Part shown: positions 1-7,781 of the stretch, piece after piece
Numbering within the stretch: position 1 is the first letter of the stretch
Layout of the letters: each line of letters opens with the position of its first letter
DNA from: JAMZMI01 sp049115715
GTDB lineage: Bacteria; Bacteroidota; Bacteroidia; Cytophagales; Cyclobacteriaceae
Direction of reading: 5' to 3'
Length of the DNA: 64,000 nucleotides
Assembly: GCA_049115715.1 (NCBI GenBank)
Contig: JAGDZQ010000022.1
Location: forward strand, 62,001-126,000
The notes under the pieces: model-generated
The model's input: the letters and a program-made list of their open reading frames with translations, nothing else
Databases searched by the model: none
Told to the model about the DNA's origin: nothing
Program-made: the position numbers and the translations under genes

Positions 1-345
1 GCAGCTGCAGAGCAAGATCTTTTGAATGCTATGAAAAACTGTGACATTCAAAAGCTGGATGAACTATTGCACGATGACTTGCTCTTCAACATCCCTACTG
101 GACACACCATAACTAAGACGATGGATTTGGAAACCTACAGCTCGGGAAATATGAAAATCCAAGAAATTTCGCCTAGCAATCAACAGATAAATCTAATCGG
201 AGATAATGCCATCGTTTCGATTTCTGTTGAAATGAAAGGTGTTTATATGAATAAAAGTCTGGACGGAAAATATCGTTTGATTCGAGTTTGGAAATTATTG
301 CATAACAAATGGAAGGTTATAGCTGGCAGCAGTATTAAAGTCTAG
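1..345 (+). CDS. NTF2-like / DUF4440-type protein, 5' end outside window
   Basis: The frame is open from base 1 to a stop ending at 345. The first in-window ATG is at 22, but the residues before it (AAAEQDLLNAM) read as a normal DUF4440 helix, so the true start is probably upstream of the window. The visible 114 residues have the small alpha+beta pattern of SnoaL/DUF4440 proteins: an N-terminal helix with KLDELLHDDLLF, a middle sheet, and a C-terminal R-V-W-x(7)-W-K-V-I strand. Family members bind small ligands or serve as enzyme-like folds; no substrate can be deduced. A hairpin terminator follows, so it is not co-transcribed with the next gene. Confidence 0.65.
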   Translation, partial: AAAEQDLLNAMKNCDIQKLDELLHDDLLFNIPTGHTITKTMDLETYSSGNMKIQEISPSNQQINLIGDNAIVSISVEMKGVYMNKSLDGKYRLIRVWKLLHNKWKVIAGSSIKV

Positions 346-408
346 AAATCGTTACTGTAAAGTATCCAAACCAACACTGAATCTCTAGTTTCATCAAGCA
401 CATTACAC

Positions 409-442
409 AAACAGCTCTCAATTCGGTTATGAGCTGTTTTTT
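409..442 (+). terminator. Intrinsic terminator after the NTF2-like gene
   Basis: Arms AAACAGCTC (409-417) and GAGCTGTTT (431-439) pair perfectly and are followed by a T-rich run. It separates the partial gene from the first PadR unit. Confidence 0.75.
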
Positions 443-468
443 GTTCAAAAAATCAATTACTCACTAAA

Positions 469-511
469 TTGTAGAACATATTATAATTCCATTCGTATAT
501 TTGTTCTACAA
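469..511 (+). promoter_or_regulatory. Palindromic operator overlapping the -7 box of PadR unit 1
   Basis: A perfect 10-bp inverted repeat, TTGTAGAACA (469-478) and TGTTCTACAA (502-511). The Bacteroidota -7 consensus TAnnTTTG is present as TATATTTG at 496-503 and overlaps the right arm, 20 nt before the PadR ATG. The same layout with the same core spacing is found upstream of PadR unit 4 (12350-12388). This is likely the autoregulatory site of the local PadR (inference). Confidence 0.6.
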
Positions 512-522
512 TCTAGTAAGTT

Positions 523-864
523 ATGAAAGAAACACGTTTAGGAGAATTCGAAGAAGTGATCCTTCTTCTGGTAGGAATACTTGGAGAAACTGCATATGCT
601 TTTCGCCTTGCGGAAGAGTTTGAGTCACAAACTTCTCGCAATGTTTCCATAGGAGCAGTTCATTCCACGCTGAGCCGACTGGAAGAAAAAGGGTTTCTGG
701 AATCAGAAATGGGACAGGCAACAGCCGAACGAGGAGGTCGCAGAAAGCGTATTTATTCGATTACGGCTTTAGGTGAACGTACCCTCAAAGACTCCAGAGA
801 TTTTAAGGTCTCACTATGGAATCAGTATCCTGCATTCGCCAAATTTTCAATCTCGCTCACTTAG
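523..864 (+). CDS. PadR-family transcriptional regulator (unit 1)
   Basis: A 113-residue winged-helix protein. It starts with LGEFEEVILLLVGIL, the N-terminal helix typical of PadR proteins. The recognition helix follows (IGAVHSTLSRLEEKG, about residues 42-56), then the wing with ERGGRRKRIYSIT. There is no C-terminal ligand domain, so it is of the short PadR type. PadR proteins usually repress an adjacent transporter until a toxic compound or antibiotic is bound. It heads a three-gene operon: the secreted-protein gene starts 14 nt downstream and the permease overlaps that gene. Expression is probably autoregulated through the palindrome at 469-511. Its recognition helix has the H-[AS]-T-L type shared with units 2 and 4. 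Confidence 0.88.
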   Translation: MKETRLGEFEEVILLLVGILGETAYAFRLAEEFESQTSRNVSIGAVHSTLSRLEEKGFLESEMGQATAERGGRRKRIYSITALGERTLKDSRDFKVSLWNQYPAFAKFSISLT

Positions 865-878
865 CCAAATCACCAATT

Positions 879-1520
879 ATGAAAGTAAAAAACTTATTGT
901 TTTCAGGACTAGTCTTTTCAATTACAATCCAAATATCTCTTGCACAAGAATCTAGGAAATTAGATGCCAATGACGAACATTGGAGTGCTTATAACAGAGA
1001 AGTTACCTATGAAAAAGGGGTAATATATCTAGATGCAAAGTCGAACGACGGCTTGTTGTGGTTAAATAATACCGATTTCACCAACGGGGCTATCGAACTT
1101 GACATAAAAGGTAAAAATGAAAGAGGACGAAGTTTTGTTGGAATTGCCTTTCATGGCCAAGACAATCAAACTTTCGATGGGGTGTACTTCAGACCATTCA
1201 ACTTCAGCAGCTCGGAAAGGAAGAACTACTCAGTCCAATACATCTATATGCCTGAATACGACAGGAAAAAATTGCGTCATCAATTTCCTGGAAAATATGA
1301 AAGCTCAATCGCATCCCCTCCTGCGGCTGATGAATGGTTTCGTGCCAAAATTGTGGTGAAGGACTCATCGATCAAAGTATATGTCAATAACTCCACTAGT
1401 CCTTCTCTTGAAGTGAATAAAATAAGTGAATTACAATCTGGGAAAATCGGACTTTGGGTGGGCAATGGCTCAGACGGTTGGTTTAAAAACGTTAAGGTAA
1501 ACCCGAATAGGTTTGAATAG
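879..1520 (+). CDS. Secreted DUF1080/LamG-like protein inserted in PadR unit 1
   Basis: I place the start at the ATG at 879, because the residues from there form a clear signal peptide (MKVKNLLFSGLVFSIT to about SLAQ). The open frame extends further upstream into padR. The mature part is a beta-sandwich-like domain with G-I-A-F-H-G, GVYFRPFNF, W-F-R-A-K-I-V-V and GKIGLWVGNGSDGWFKNVKV. That is the pattern of DUF1080 (3-keto-disaccharide hydrolase/LamG-like) domains, which bind or cleave glycans outside the cell. The catalytic identity is unproved. The stop codon overlaps the TTG start of the permease. None of the other four units has such a gene, so it looks like an addition to unit 1. Confidence 0.75.
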   Translation: MKVKNLLFSGLVFSITIQISLAQESRKLDANDEHWSAYNREVTYEKGVIYLDAKSNDGLLWLNNTDFTNGAIELDIKGKNERGRSFVGIAFHGQDNQTFDGVYFRPFNFSSSERKNYSVQYIYMPEYDRKKLRHQFPGKYESSIASPPAADEWFRAKIVVKDSSIKVYVNNSTSPSLEVNKISELQSGKIGLWVGNGSDGWFKNVKVNPNRFE

Positions 1521-4170
1521 AAGAAAAACTACACCTCCACATCTAGCCCAAAAGCTCCTCTGCGACCTCCTCCGAGAGGATTTAGTAGAAGAAGTGCTGG
1601 GCGATCTAGAAGAGAAATTTTACGCTACTACAAAAGATAGATCCTTGTTCAAAGCGAAGCTTAATTACTGGTATCAAGTAACCCATTATTTAAGGCCATT
1701 TGCAATCAGAAAATCAAGTCATCATATTAATCTAATCACAATGTATAAGCACTATTCACTTGCTACAATAAGAAACATATCCAGAAATAAACTTACAGCT
1801 CTAATTAACATTCTAGGGCTTGCTCTTGGCATGAGCGCATGCCTCCTTATCTATCAATACGTAAGATTCGAAACCAGTTTTGATACGTTTCACAAAGAAG
1901 CCCGTAGTATCACACGTGTAGTCACTACTAGCTTGACGGATGGCGAAGATAATGGCACACATGTTTACACCAATTATACGCTTGGGCCTTTACTAAAAGA
2001 GAATAGCCCTGACGTTCAAGAGTTTGTAAGGATTCACCCTCCATACAACTCAGTAATTGTAAGAGAAGCTACCTCTACTAATGCTATTCAAGAAGACGAA
2101 ATGTTTTTTGTCGACCCTAGTTTTCTAAGTGTTTTCGACTTCCCTTTTGTATTGGGAAATAGAGCAACTGCACTACAGGATAAAAATAATATAGTAATAT
2201 CTGAAGAGATGGCTCTCAGACATTTCCGAGATGAAAACCCTCTTGGGAAGATTTTGACTGTAAACACAAACTACACCAACGGAAACTACACCGTATCTGG
2301 TGTCTTAAAATCCATTCCGACTAATACGCACCTGCAATTTGATTTCTTGCTCCCAATAGTTGGATTACTTGAAACGGGTCAATATACAGATGGGTGGTAT
2401 TGGGAAAACTTTTTTACTTATTTCAAGCTAAAACCTGATGCAGATATTAACTATCAAAGCGAACTGTTGTTGGAACTTATTGCCAAGCAATATGATGAAG
2501 ATATAAAAGAGGTAAAGACCGGTATGCGTATCGACCTTCAGGCTATTGATAAAACACATCTATATTCAGAGCATATTCAGGAAGATTATATTGCCACCAA
2601 CAATGGACAAATCCTTACAGTCCGTGTTTTCTCGATTATAGCAATATTCATTTTAGTCATCGCCTGGGTTAATTATATCAATCTGAGTGCTGCACACGCA
2701 ATCAATCGTTCAAAGGAAGTCGGCATACGCAAATCCATAGGTGCCCATAGAAAGCAAATCCTTAGTCAGTTCATCGTAGAAGCACTGATCATCAATACCT
2801 GCGCAGCAATTTTGGCCGCCTGCATAGCCTATGCTATGCTTCCCCAGCTCAATCACCTATTGGGAACAAGCCTCACTTTCGAGCTATTTGAAAAGCCCAC
2901 ATTTTGGCTATCATTTGTATCATTCATTTTGTTTGGGAGTTTACTAACAGGGTTTTACCCTGCTTTGATCTTGTCAAAATTCAAACCATCAAGTGTATTT
3001 AAACTCAATGCAGGAACCACCATCGGTGGAGTCAACTTAAGAAGGGGAATGATTACGGTTCAGTTTTTTGTCGCCATTGTTTTGATTGCCGGTACCTATC
3101 TGGTCTATCAGCAGGTAAGTTTTTTACAAAACCAATCCGACGGAATCGATAAAGAACAACTACTCATTATTCAAGGACCAAAGGCTGGAATTGATAAAAA
3201 CTTGAATGAGCAGATAAAAACATTGAAAAACGGTATATCAAATCATCACTCAGTGGGGAATGTGACCGCATCTGGGGCAATCCCAGGCTCTGGATACAAC
3301 TGGCAAACAACTACAGATATTATTGGTGATTCGACTGAAAAGTCCATCAGTAGTAGAATTATCCTTGTGGACGAAGACTTTGCTTCCACTATGGGAATGG
3401 AAATATTGGCAGGTAACAATTTCACAAATGAATCTCGTTGGTTTCAATCTGTGCTCATAAACGAGGAAGCTTCAAAAGCCTACGGGTTTGCGAACCCAAT
3501 GGATGCTGTAGGAAAACAAATAAGACTTGCTGAAGCAAAAGTGAATATTCTGGGTGTAGTCAAGAACTTCCACTGGCATTCTCTCCATGACCCATTTTCT
3601 CCCTACATTCTTCGCTTAACTGGCAGTCAGGCGGACTACTTCACTATTAAAATAAATCTCAGCAACCCAAGAGAAACCATCACTCATGTTGAAGAAGCCT
3701 TTCATATTACATTTCCCAATAATCCATTTAGCTATTTTTTCTTAGATGAACAATTCAACAGGCAATTTCAAACCGAAAAGCAGTTTTTGAATTTATTCAC
3801 CGTTTTGTCTCTACTCGCCATTTTTATAGCGAGCATGGGGCTCTTTGCTATAGTAGTGTTTTCTACCAACCAACGAAAAAAAGAAGTAAGTGTAAGAAAA
3901 GTATTAGGCGCAAGTATGAATGGCCTCATGTGGCTGCTATCCAGCGAGTATCTGATTCTTTTGCTAATTGCTAACCTCCTAGCAGCTCCACTCATTTGGG
4001 TTTTTGGTGAAAAGTGGCTAGAGGCATTTGCGTTCAGAATAGATCTACAACTAATTCACATCTTTCTCCCTGGAGTTCTACTGTTACTGATCGCAGCACT
4101 AACAGTAAGTTACAGAACTTACAAAACAGCCATCTCTAACCCTTCAGATTCACTAAGAACAGAGTTGTGA
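1513..4170 (+). CDS. Orphan double-FtsX ABC permease with prefix domain (unit 1)
   Basis: 885 residues. The start is TTG at 1513, overlapping the previous stop. It is supported because the N-terminal prefix (PP, about 20 residues, then EEVLGDLEE) is conserved in all five permeases of this array and would be lost with the next ATG at 1741. Order of parts: cytosolic prefix (1-75), TM1 (about 95-115), MacB-like periplasmic domain, FtsX block with three TMs and signature KEVGIRKSIGA, TM5 near 515, a second periplasmic domain, then a second FtsX block with KEVSVRKVLGAS. No ATPase domain is present and none is encoded nearby. Family knowledge suggests export or envelope stress relief; the substrate is unknown. 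Confidence 0.9.
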   Translation: MNRRKTTPPHLAQKLLCDLLREDLVEEVLGDLEEKFYATTKDRSLFKAKLNYWYQVTHYLRPFAIRKSSHHINLITMYKHYSLATIRNISRNKLTALINILGLALGMSACLLIYQYVRFETSFDTFHKEARSITRVVTTSLTDGEDNGTHVYTNYTLGPLLKENSPDVQEFVRIHPPYNSVIVREATSTNAIQEDEMFFVDPSFLSVFDFPFVLGNRATALQDKNNIVISEEMALRHFRDENPLGKILTVNTNYTNGNYTVSGVLKSIPTNTHLQFDFLLPIVGLLETGQYTDGWYWENFFTYFKLKPDADINYQSELLLELIAKQYDEDIKEVKTGMRIDLQAIDKTHLYSEHIQEDYIATNNGQILTVRVFSIIAIFILVIAWVNYINLSAAHAINRSKEVGIRKSIGAHRKQILSQFIVEALIINTCAAILAACIAYAMLPQLNHLLGTSLTFELFEKPTFWLSFVSFILFGSLLTGFYPALILSKFKPSSVFKLNAGTTIGGVNLRRGMITVQFFVAIVLIAGTYLVYQQVSFLQNQSDGIDKEQLLIIQGPKAGIDKNLNEQIKTLKNGISNHHSVGNVTASGAIPGSGYNWQTTTDIIGDSTEKSISSRIILVDEDFASTMGMEILAGNNFTNESRWFQSVLINEEASKAYGFANPMDAVGKQIRLAEAKVNILGVVKNFHWHSLHDPFSPYILRLTGSQADYFTIKINLSNPRETITHVEEAFHITFPNNPFSYFFLDEQFNRQFQTEKQFLNLFTVLSLLAIFIASMGLFAIVVFSTNQRKKEVSVRKVLGASMNGLMWLLSSEYLILLLIANLLAAPLIWVFGEKWLEAFAFRIDLQLIHIFLPGVLLLLIAALTVSYRTYKTAISNPSDSLRTEL

Positions 4171-4284
4171 TTCTTTACGAAGGAGTGTGTCCAATCTCGA
4201 TCGTCTAAATGTTCGTATTTGTACACCCAGACAAGCAAAAAAGCCTTTTCTAAAGCGGAAGGAGCATTTGTCCTTTTGGCAGAC

Positions 4285-4297
4285 TATTTGTTCTACA
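4285..4297 (+). promoter_or_regulatory. Promoter/operator half-site of PadR unit 2
   Basis: The 13-mer TATTTGTTCTACA is identical to bases 498-510 upstream of unit 1. The matching left arm expected about 25 bp upstream is degenerate here (AGGAGC near 4260-4265), so binding may be weaker or one-sided. The padR ATG follows at 4320. The rest of 4171-4319 shows no gene and only weak hairpins. Confidence 0.4.
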
Positions 4298-4319
4298 GAA
4301 GTTGAATAAATAGTTTTCA

Positions 4320-4649
4320 ATGAGAAAAACGTACATCGGAGAGCTGGAAGAGGTCGTACTCCTCACAGTAGCCATATTGCAAGAAGAAGCATATGGAGTA
4401 GCCATCACACAATATATCGACAACCATCTGGAACGTAAATTAAGCATCAGTGCCATACACGCTACGCTACATCGCCTTTCTGAGAAAGGTTATGTCGATT
4501 CAGACATGGGTGGAGCCACGACTGAACGAGGCGGAAGAAGAAAGCGCTACTTCAAAGTAACCACAGCGGGGAGTCGAGTATTGAATGATATTCAAGACGC
4601 AAGAAATCTGCTATGGGGTCAGATACCGCCAAATGCACTGTCAATATGA
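4320..4649 (+). CDS. PadR-family transcriptional regulator (unit 2)
   Basis: 109 residues. N-terminal helix IGELEEVVLLTVAIL, recognition helix ISAIHATLHRLSEKG, wing with ERGGRRKRYFKVT. A short PadR protein without an effector domain. Its stop overlaps the permease ATG in an ATGA arrangement (4646-4649), so the two are translationally coupled. The recognition helix belongs to the same H-[AS]-T-L class as units 1 and 4, in keeping with the shared GTTCTACA element upstream. It likely controls only its own operon (inference). Confidence 0.88.
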   Translation: MRKTYIGELEEVVLLTVAILQEEAYGVAITQYIDNHLERKLSISAIHATLHRLSEKGYVDSDMGGATTERGGRRKRYFKVTTAGSRVLNDIQDARNLLWGQIPPNALSI

Positions 4650-7270
4650 AAGAGCCGGCTCTACCTCCAAGATGGGTGAATTCCATTCTCTCCAAAGTGT
4701 GCAAACCCGAATTACTTGAAGAGATAGAAGGCGACCTATTGGAATACTACCAGTACTGGGTAGAGAAGTATGGTGTAAAGAAAGCCAATCGACTCTATGC
4801 ATTTCATGCCATTAAATTTCTCAGACCTTTTGCCATTAAAAAGACTAAAACAAAATTAAACAAGATAGATATGTTCAGTAGCTATGTGAAAGTTGCAAGA
4901 AGAAGCTTATGGAAACACAAGATGTTTTCTTTCATCAATATTTCGGGATTAACAGTTGGTCTCACCTGCTGTATACTCATAAGCTTATACATCCGTGACG
5001 AGCTCAGTTACGATAGGTTCCACGAAAAATCAGATAAGATTTATCGATTGACTAGGGAGTTCAAAAGCCCGGACGGATCCACCGCGCTACACTTAGCTCA
5101 CCTCGCTCCTCCTTTCGTGCCCTTGCTAGAGGTAGATTTTCCTGAGATGGAAACAATGACTCGGTTCGTAATACTTGGAGAAACCATTAGGCACAAAGAC
5201 AAAATCTACAATGAACCTGATGTAGGTTTTGCGGACAACAACATTTTTAAAGTATTCAGTTTTGATTTTGTGAAAGGAAACCCCAACAACGCACTTTCAC
5301 TACCAGGATCAATGGTTATAACCGAAGAAGCGGCACTGAAGTACTTCGACACAACCGACGTGTTGGGCGAAACGCTTGAATTTATTGGCATGCCTCCTTT
5401 TAAAATCACTGGAGTAATTAAGAAAATGCCAGAAAACTCACACTTCAACCTTGAAATCATTATCGACTTCTCGCCTGTAGTCCAGTTCTATGGAGGCAGA
5501 GAATCAATGATGAGTGCCTGGGGCAGTAATAACTTTTCCACCTATTTCGTACTTGCAGAGGGAGCAAACATTGCTCAAATAGAAAATCAGCTTCCTGAGT
5601 TCCTGAAAAAAAATCTGGGAGAAAATGCCCTGGATTGGAATGAGTTGCACATTCAAAAAATGACTGATATTCACCTTCATTCTCATCTTGATGATGAACT
5701 CGGAAGCAATAGTGATATCAAGTATATCTACCTTTTTTCCTCCATTGGAATATTGATCTTGTTAATCGCACTTATCAACTACATGAATCTCGCCACTGCA
5801 AAATCCAGTAATCGTGCAAAAGAGGTAGGCGTTCGCAAAGTGCTAGGTGCCTCCAAGCCCAGTCTGATCAATCAATTTATGACGGAATCAGTGTTACTTG
5901 CCTCACTATCCAGTGCACTGGCACTTTGCATTGTACCTCTAGCATTGCCGTATCTGAGGCGTTTTACACAGCGAGCTATTCTGTATGAAACCAATGAAAT
6001 GATGCTCGCCATAGGAATAATTATTGGCTTAGGTACTTTAGTTGGCTTGCTGGCCGGCTCTTATCCCGCACTGTATCTATCAGCATTCAAACCTCTTGAA
6101 GTTTTGAGAGGTAAATTGGCCGCAGGAGTTCGACGATCTCTTCTGCGCCAAGTTTTGGTAGTCGTGCAATTTTCCATTTCTGCCTTACTGATCGTAAGTA
6201 CGGCTGTTGTCTTTCAGCAGCTCAACTTCATCCAATCAAAGAACTTGGGATACGACAAAGATCATGTCCTGACTCTACGACTCAACGATGATATTTGGGA
6301 GCATTTTGATACATTCAAACACAGTCTGAAGCAAAACGCGTCGGTAATAAATGTTTGTGCTTCAAGTCGTGTGCCCACAAATCAATTGCTGGATAGCCAA
6401 GTCGCCATGGCGCAGGTAGATGACGATATGCTTGCGCCATCTGTCACTATCAAGGATATCTCGGTAGATGAGGAATTCTTAAACACCTATGATATCAAGC
6501 TTGTAGCTGGGAGAAATTTTGATCGTACCATTGCTTCAGACATGCAAGGATTCATATTGAATGAGTCTGCCGTACGAATGATCGGATGGAAATCTCCCCA
6601 GGAGGCTATCGATAAGAGATTCCGATACGGCAATATTGAAGGCAGAATAATCGGTATCATTCAAGACTTTCATTTTGAGACTTTACAAAATGAAATCAGT
6701 CCTATAGTACTGCACGGAGAGAGGTATAAACTGGGGCGAAATCTATCTATCAAGTTATCTGGGAATAACATCGCTGAGTCTCTAACTCTCATTGAAAAGG
6801 AATGGGCAAGGTTTTCTCCAAATGTCCCTATCAATTATACTTTTTTAGACACTCGCTTCAATTTACTCTATAGGTCAGAAAAACAACGAGCAAAGCTGTT
6901 CACATTTTTTTCCACGTTAGCCATCTTTTTGGCATGTCTTGGACTATTTGGATTAGCATCGTTCATGGTCACTCAGCGAGCCAAGGAAGTCAGCATAAGA
7001 AAGGTTTTAGGAGCGTCTATTGCTCAAATTATGACCGCACTTTCCAAAGAGTTTGTCATTCTGGTGCTCATAAGTGTTGCAGTGGGGTTTCCTGTCGCAT
7101 ATCTCCTAATGGAGGATTGGCTTCAAAACTATGCGTATCGCATTGATTTAGGGTTTTTACCCTTTTTATTAGCTGCAGGCATTTCGATAACAATCGCTTT
7201 ACTGACAATCAGTTTGCAGACTTTCAAATCAGCAACCAGCAATCCCGTGGATATGTTGAAGGACGAATAA
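4646..7270 (+). CDS. Orphan double-FtsX ABC permease with prefix domain (unit 2)
   Basis: I chose the ATG at 4646 (MKEPALPPRW), which overlaps the padR stop by 4 nt. The frame is open back to an ATG at 4613 inside padR, but that would add residues unlike the other units. 874 residues: prefix motif EEIEGDLLEYY, TM1 near residue 95, MacB-like periplasmic domain, FtsX block (KEVGVRKVLGAS), second periplasmic domain, second FtsX block (KEVSIRKVLGAS) and three final TMs. ATPase absent. The last residues (S-N-P-V-D-M-L-K) are a common ending of this family. A strong terminator follows at 7295-7337, so the unit is transcriptionally closed. Confidence 0.9.
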   Translation: MKEPALPPRWVNSILSKVCKPELLEEIEGDLLEYYQYWVEKYGVKKANRLYAFHAIKFLRPFAIKKTKTKLNKIDMFSSYVKVARRSLWKHKMFSFINISGLTVGLTCCILISLYIRDELSYDRFHEKSDKIYRLTREFKSPDGSTALHLAHLAPPFVPLLEVDFPEMETMTRFVILGETIRHKDKIYNEPDVGFADNNIFKVFSFDFVKGNPNNALSLPGSMVITEEAALKYFDTTDVLGETLEFIGMPPFKITGVIKKMPENSHFNLEIIIDFSPVVQFYGGRESMMSAWGSNNFSTYFVLAEGANIAQIENQLPEFLKKNLGENALDWNELHIQKMTDIHLHSHLDDELGSNSDIKYIYLFSSIGILILLIALINYMNLATAKSSNRAKEVGVRKVLGASKPSLINQFMTESVLLASLSSALALCIVPLALPYLRRFTQRAILYETNEMMLAIGIIIGLGTLVGLLAGSYPALYLSAFKPLEVLRGKLAAGVRRSLLRQVLVVVQFSISALLIVSTAVVFQQLNFIQSKNLGYDKDHVLTLRLNDDIWEHFDTFKHSLKQNASVINVCASSRVPTNQLLDSQVAMAQVDDDMLAPSVTIKDISVDEEFLNTYDIKLVAGRNFDRTIASDMQGFILNESAVRMIGWKSPQEAIDKRFRYGNIEGRIIGIIQDFHFETLQNEISPIVLHGERYKLGRNLSIKLSGNNIAESLTLIEKEWARFSPNVPINYTFLDTRFNLLYRSEKQRAKLFTFFSTLAIFLACLGLFGLASFMVTQRAKEVSIRKVLGASIAQIMTALSKEFVILVLISVAVGFPVAYLLMEDWLQNYAYRIDLGFLPFLLAAGISITIALLTISLQTFKSATSNPVDMLKDE

Positions 7271-7294
7271 CTCCCCTATACACCTATTTTTGAC

Positions 7295-7337
7295 AAGAGT
7301 TCGAGCAATGCGATACATGCAATTTGCTCGAACTCTT
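7295..7337 (+). terminator. Strong intrinsic terminator after permease 2
   Basis: A 14-bp perfect stem: AAGAGTTCGAGCAA (7295-7308) with TTGCTCGAACTCTT (7324-7337), followed by a T-rich stretch. Confidence 0.8.
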
Positions 7338-7388
7338 ATTATTTGTTTTCGATATCGAAAGCTCCTCAAACAAGCCTTTTCTATAAAA

Positions 7389-7440
7389 ACTGCAATTACG
7401 AATAAAATAATGTAACTATATTTACTGCAATTACGAATAA
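7389..7440 (+). promoter_or_regulatory. Tandem 17-bp direct repeats upstream of PadR unit 3
   Basis: ACTGCAATTACGAATAA occurs exactly twice, at 7389-7405 and 7424-7440, just before the padR ATG at 7448. TATATTTA (7417-7424), one base from the -7 consensus, lies between and touches the second copy. The element resembles the ACTRCAAWTAGGAAA repeats of unit 5 and not the GTTCTA palindromes of units 1, 2 and 4. Probable operator (inference). Confidence 0.55.
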
Positions 7441-7447
7441 TATAGTC

Positions 7448-7780
7448 ATGAGGAAAACTAAGCTTGGCGAATTTGAAGAGCTGGTACTATTGACAGTTAT
7501 TGTACTACGCAGAGATGCCTGTGGAGTTGAAATCAAGAGGAAACTGGAAGAGAGACTCAACGAAGCACTTAGCGTTGGGTTCATACAATCAGCGCTTAAG
7601 CGAATGGAAGAAAAAGAATTCCTCACTTCTGAGTTTGGAGAGGCTACTCAAAAAAGAGGAGGTAAACGCAGAAAAATCTACTCGACCACCGCATATGGCC
7701 ATAAAGCCTTAAGTGAAATGAAGAGCGTGAGTACAAGGCTTTGGGAGTCCATTCCTGAACTGACAAATGAACTAAAGTAA
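7448..7780 (+). CDS. PadR-family transcriptional regulator (unit 3)
   Basis: 110 residues. LGEFEELVLLTVIVL, recognition helix VGFIQSALKRMEEKE, wing with KRGGKRRKIYSTT. A short PadR protein. The helix has Q-S-A-L-K-R in place of the H-[AS]-T-L seen in units 1, 2 and 4, and unit 5 shares this form. The permease starts one base after the stop (TAA-C-ATG), so the two genes form an operon. The direct repeats at 7389-7440 are the likely binding sites. Confidence 0.87.
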   Translation: MRKTKLGEFEELVLLTVIVLRRDACGVEIKRKLEERLNEALSVGFIQSALKRMEEKEFLTSEFGEATQKRGGKRRKIYSTTAYGHKALSEMKSVSTRLWESIPELTNELK

Positions 7781-7781
7781 C

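Noticed and set aside
4230..4284. Possible terminator between permease 1 and PadR 2
   Set aside because: Only short imperfect stems (for example AAGGA/TCCTT) without a proper T-run.
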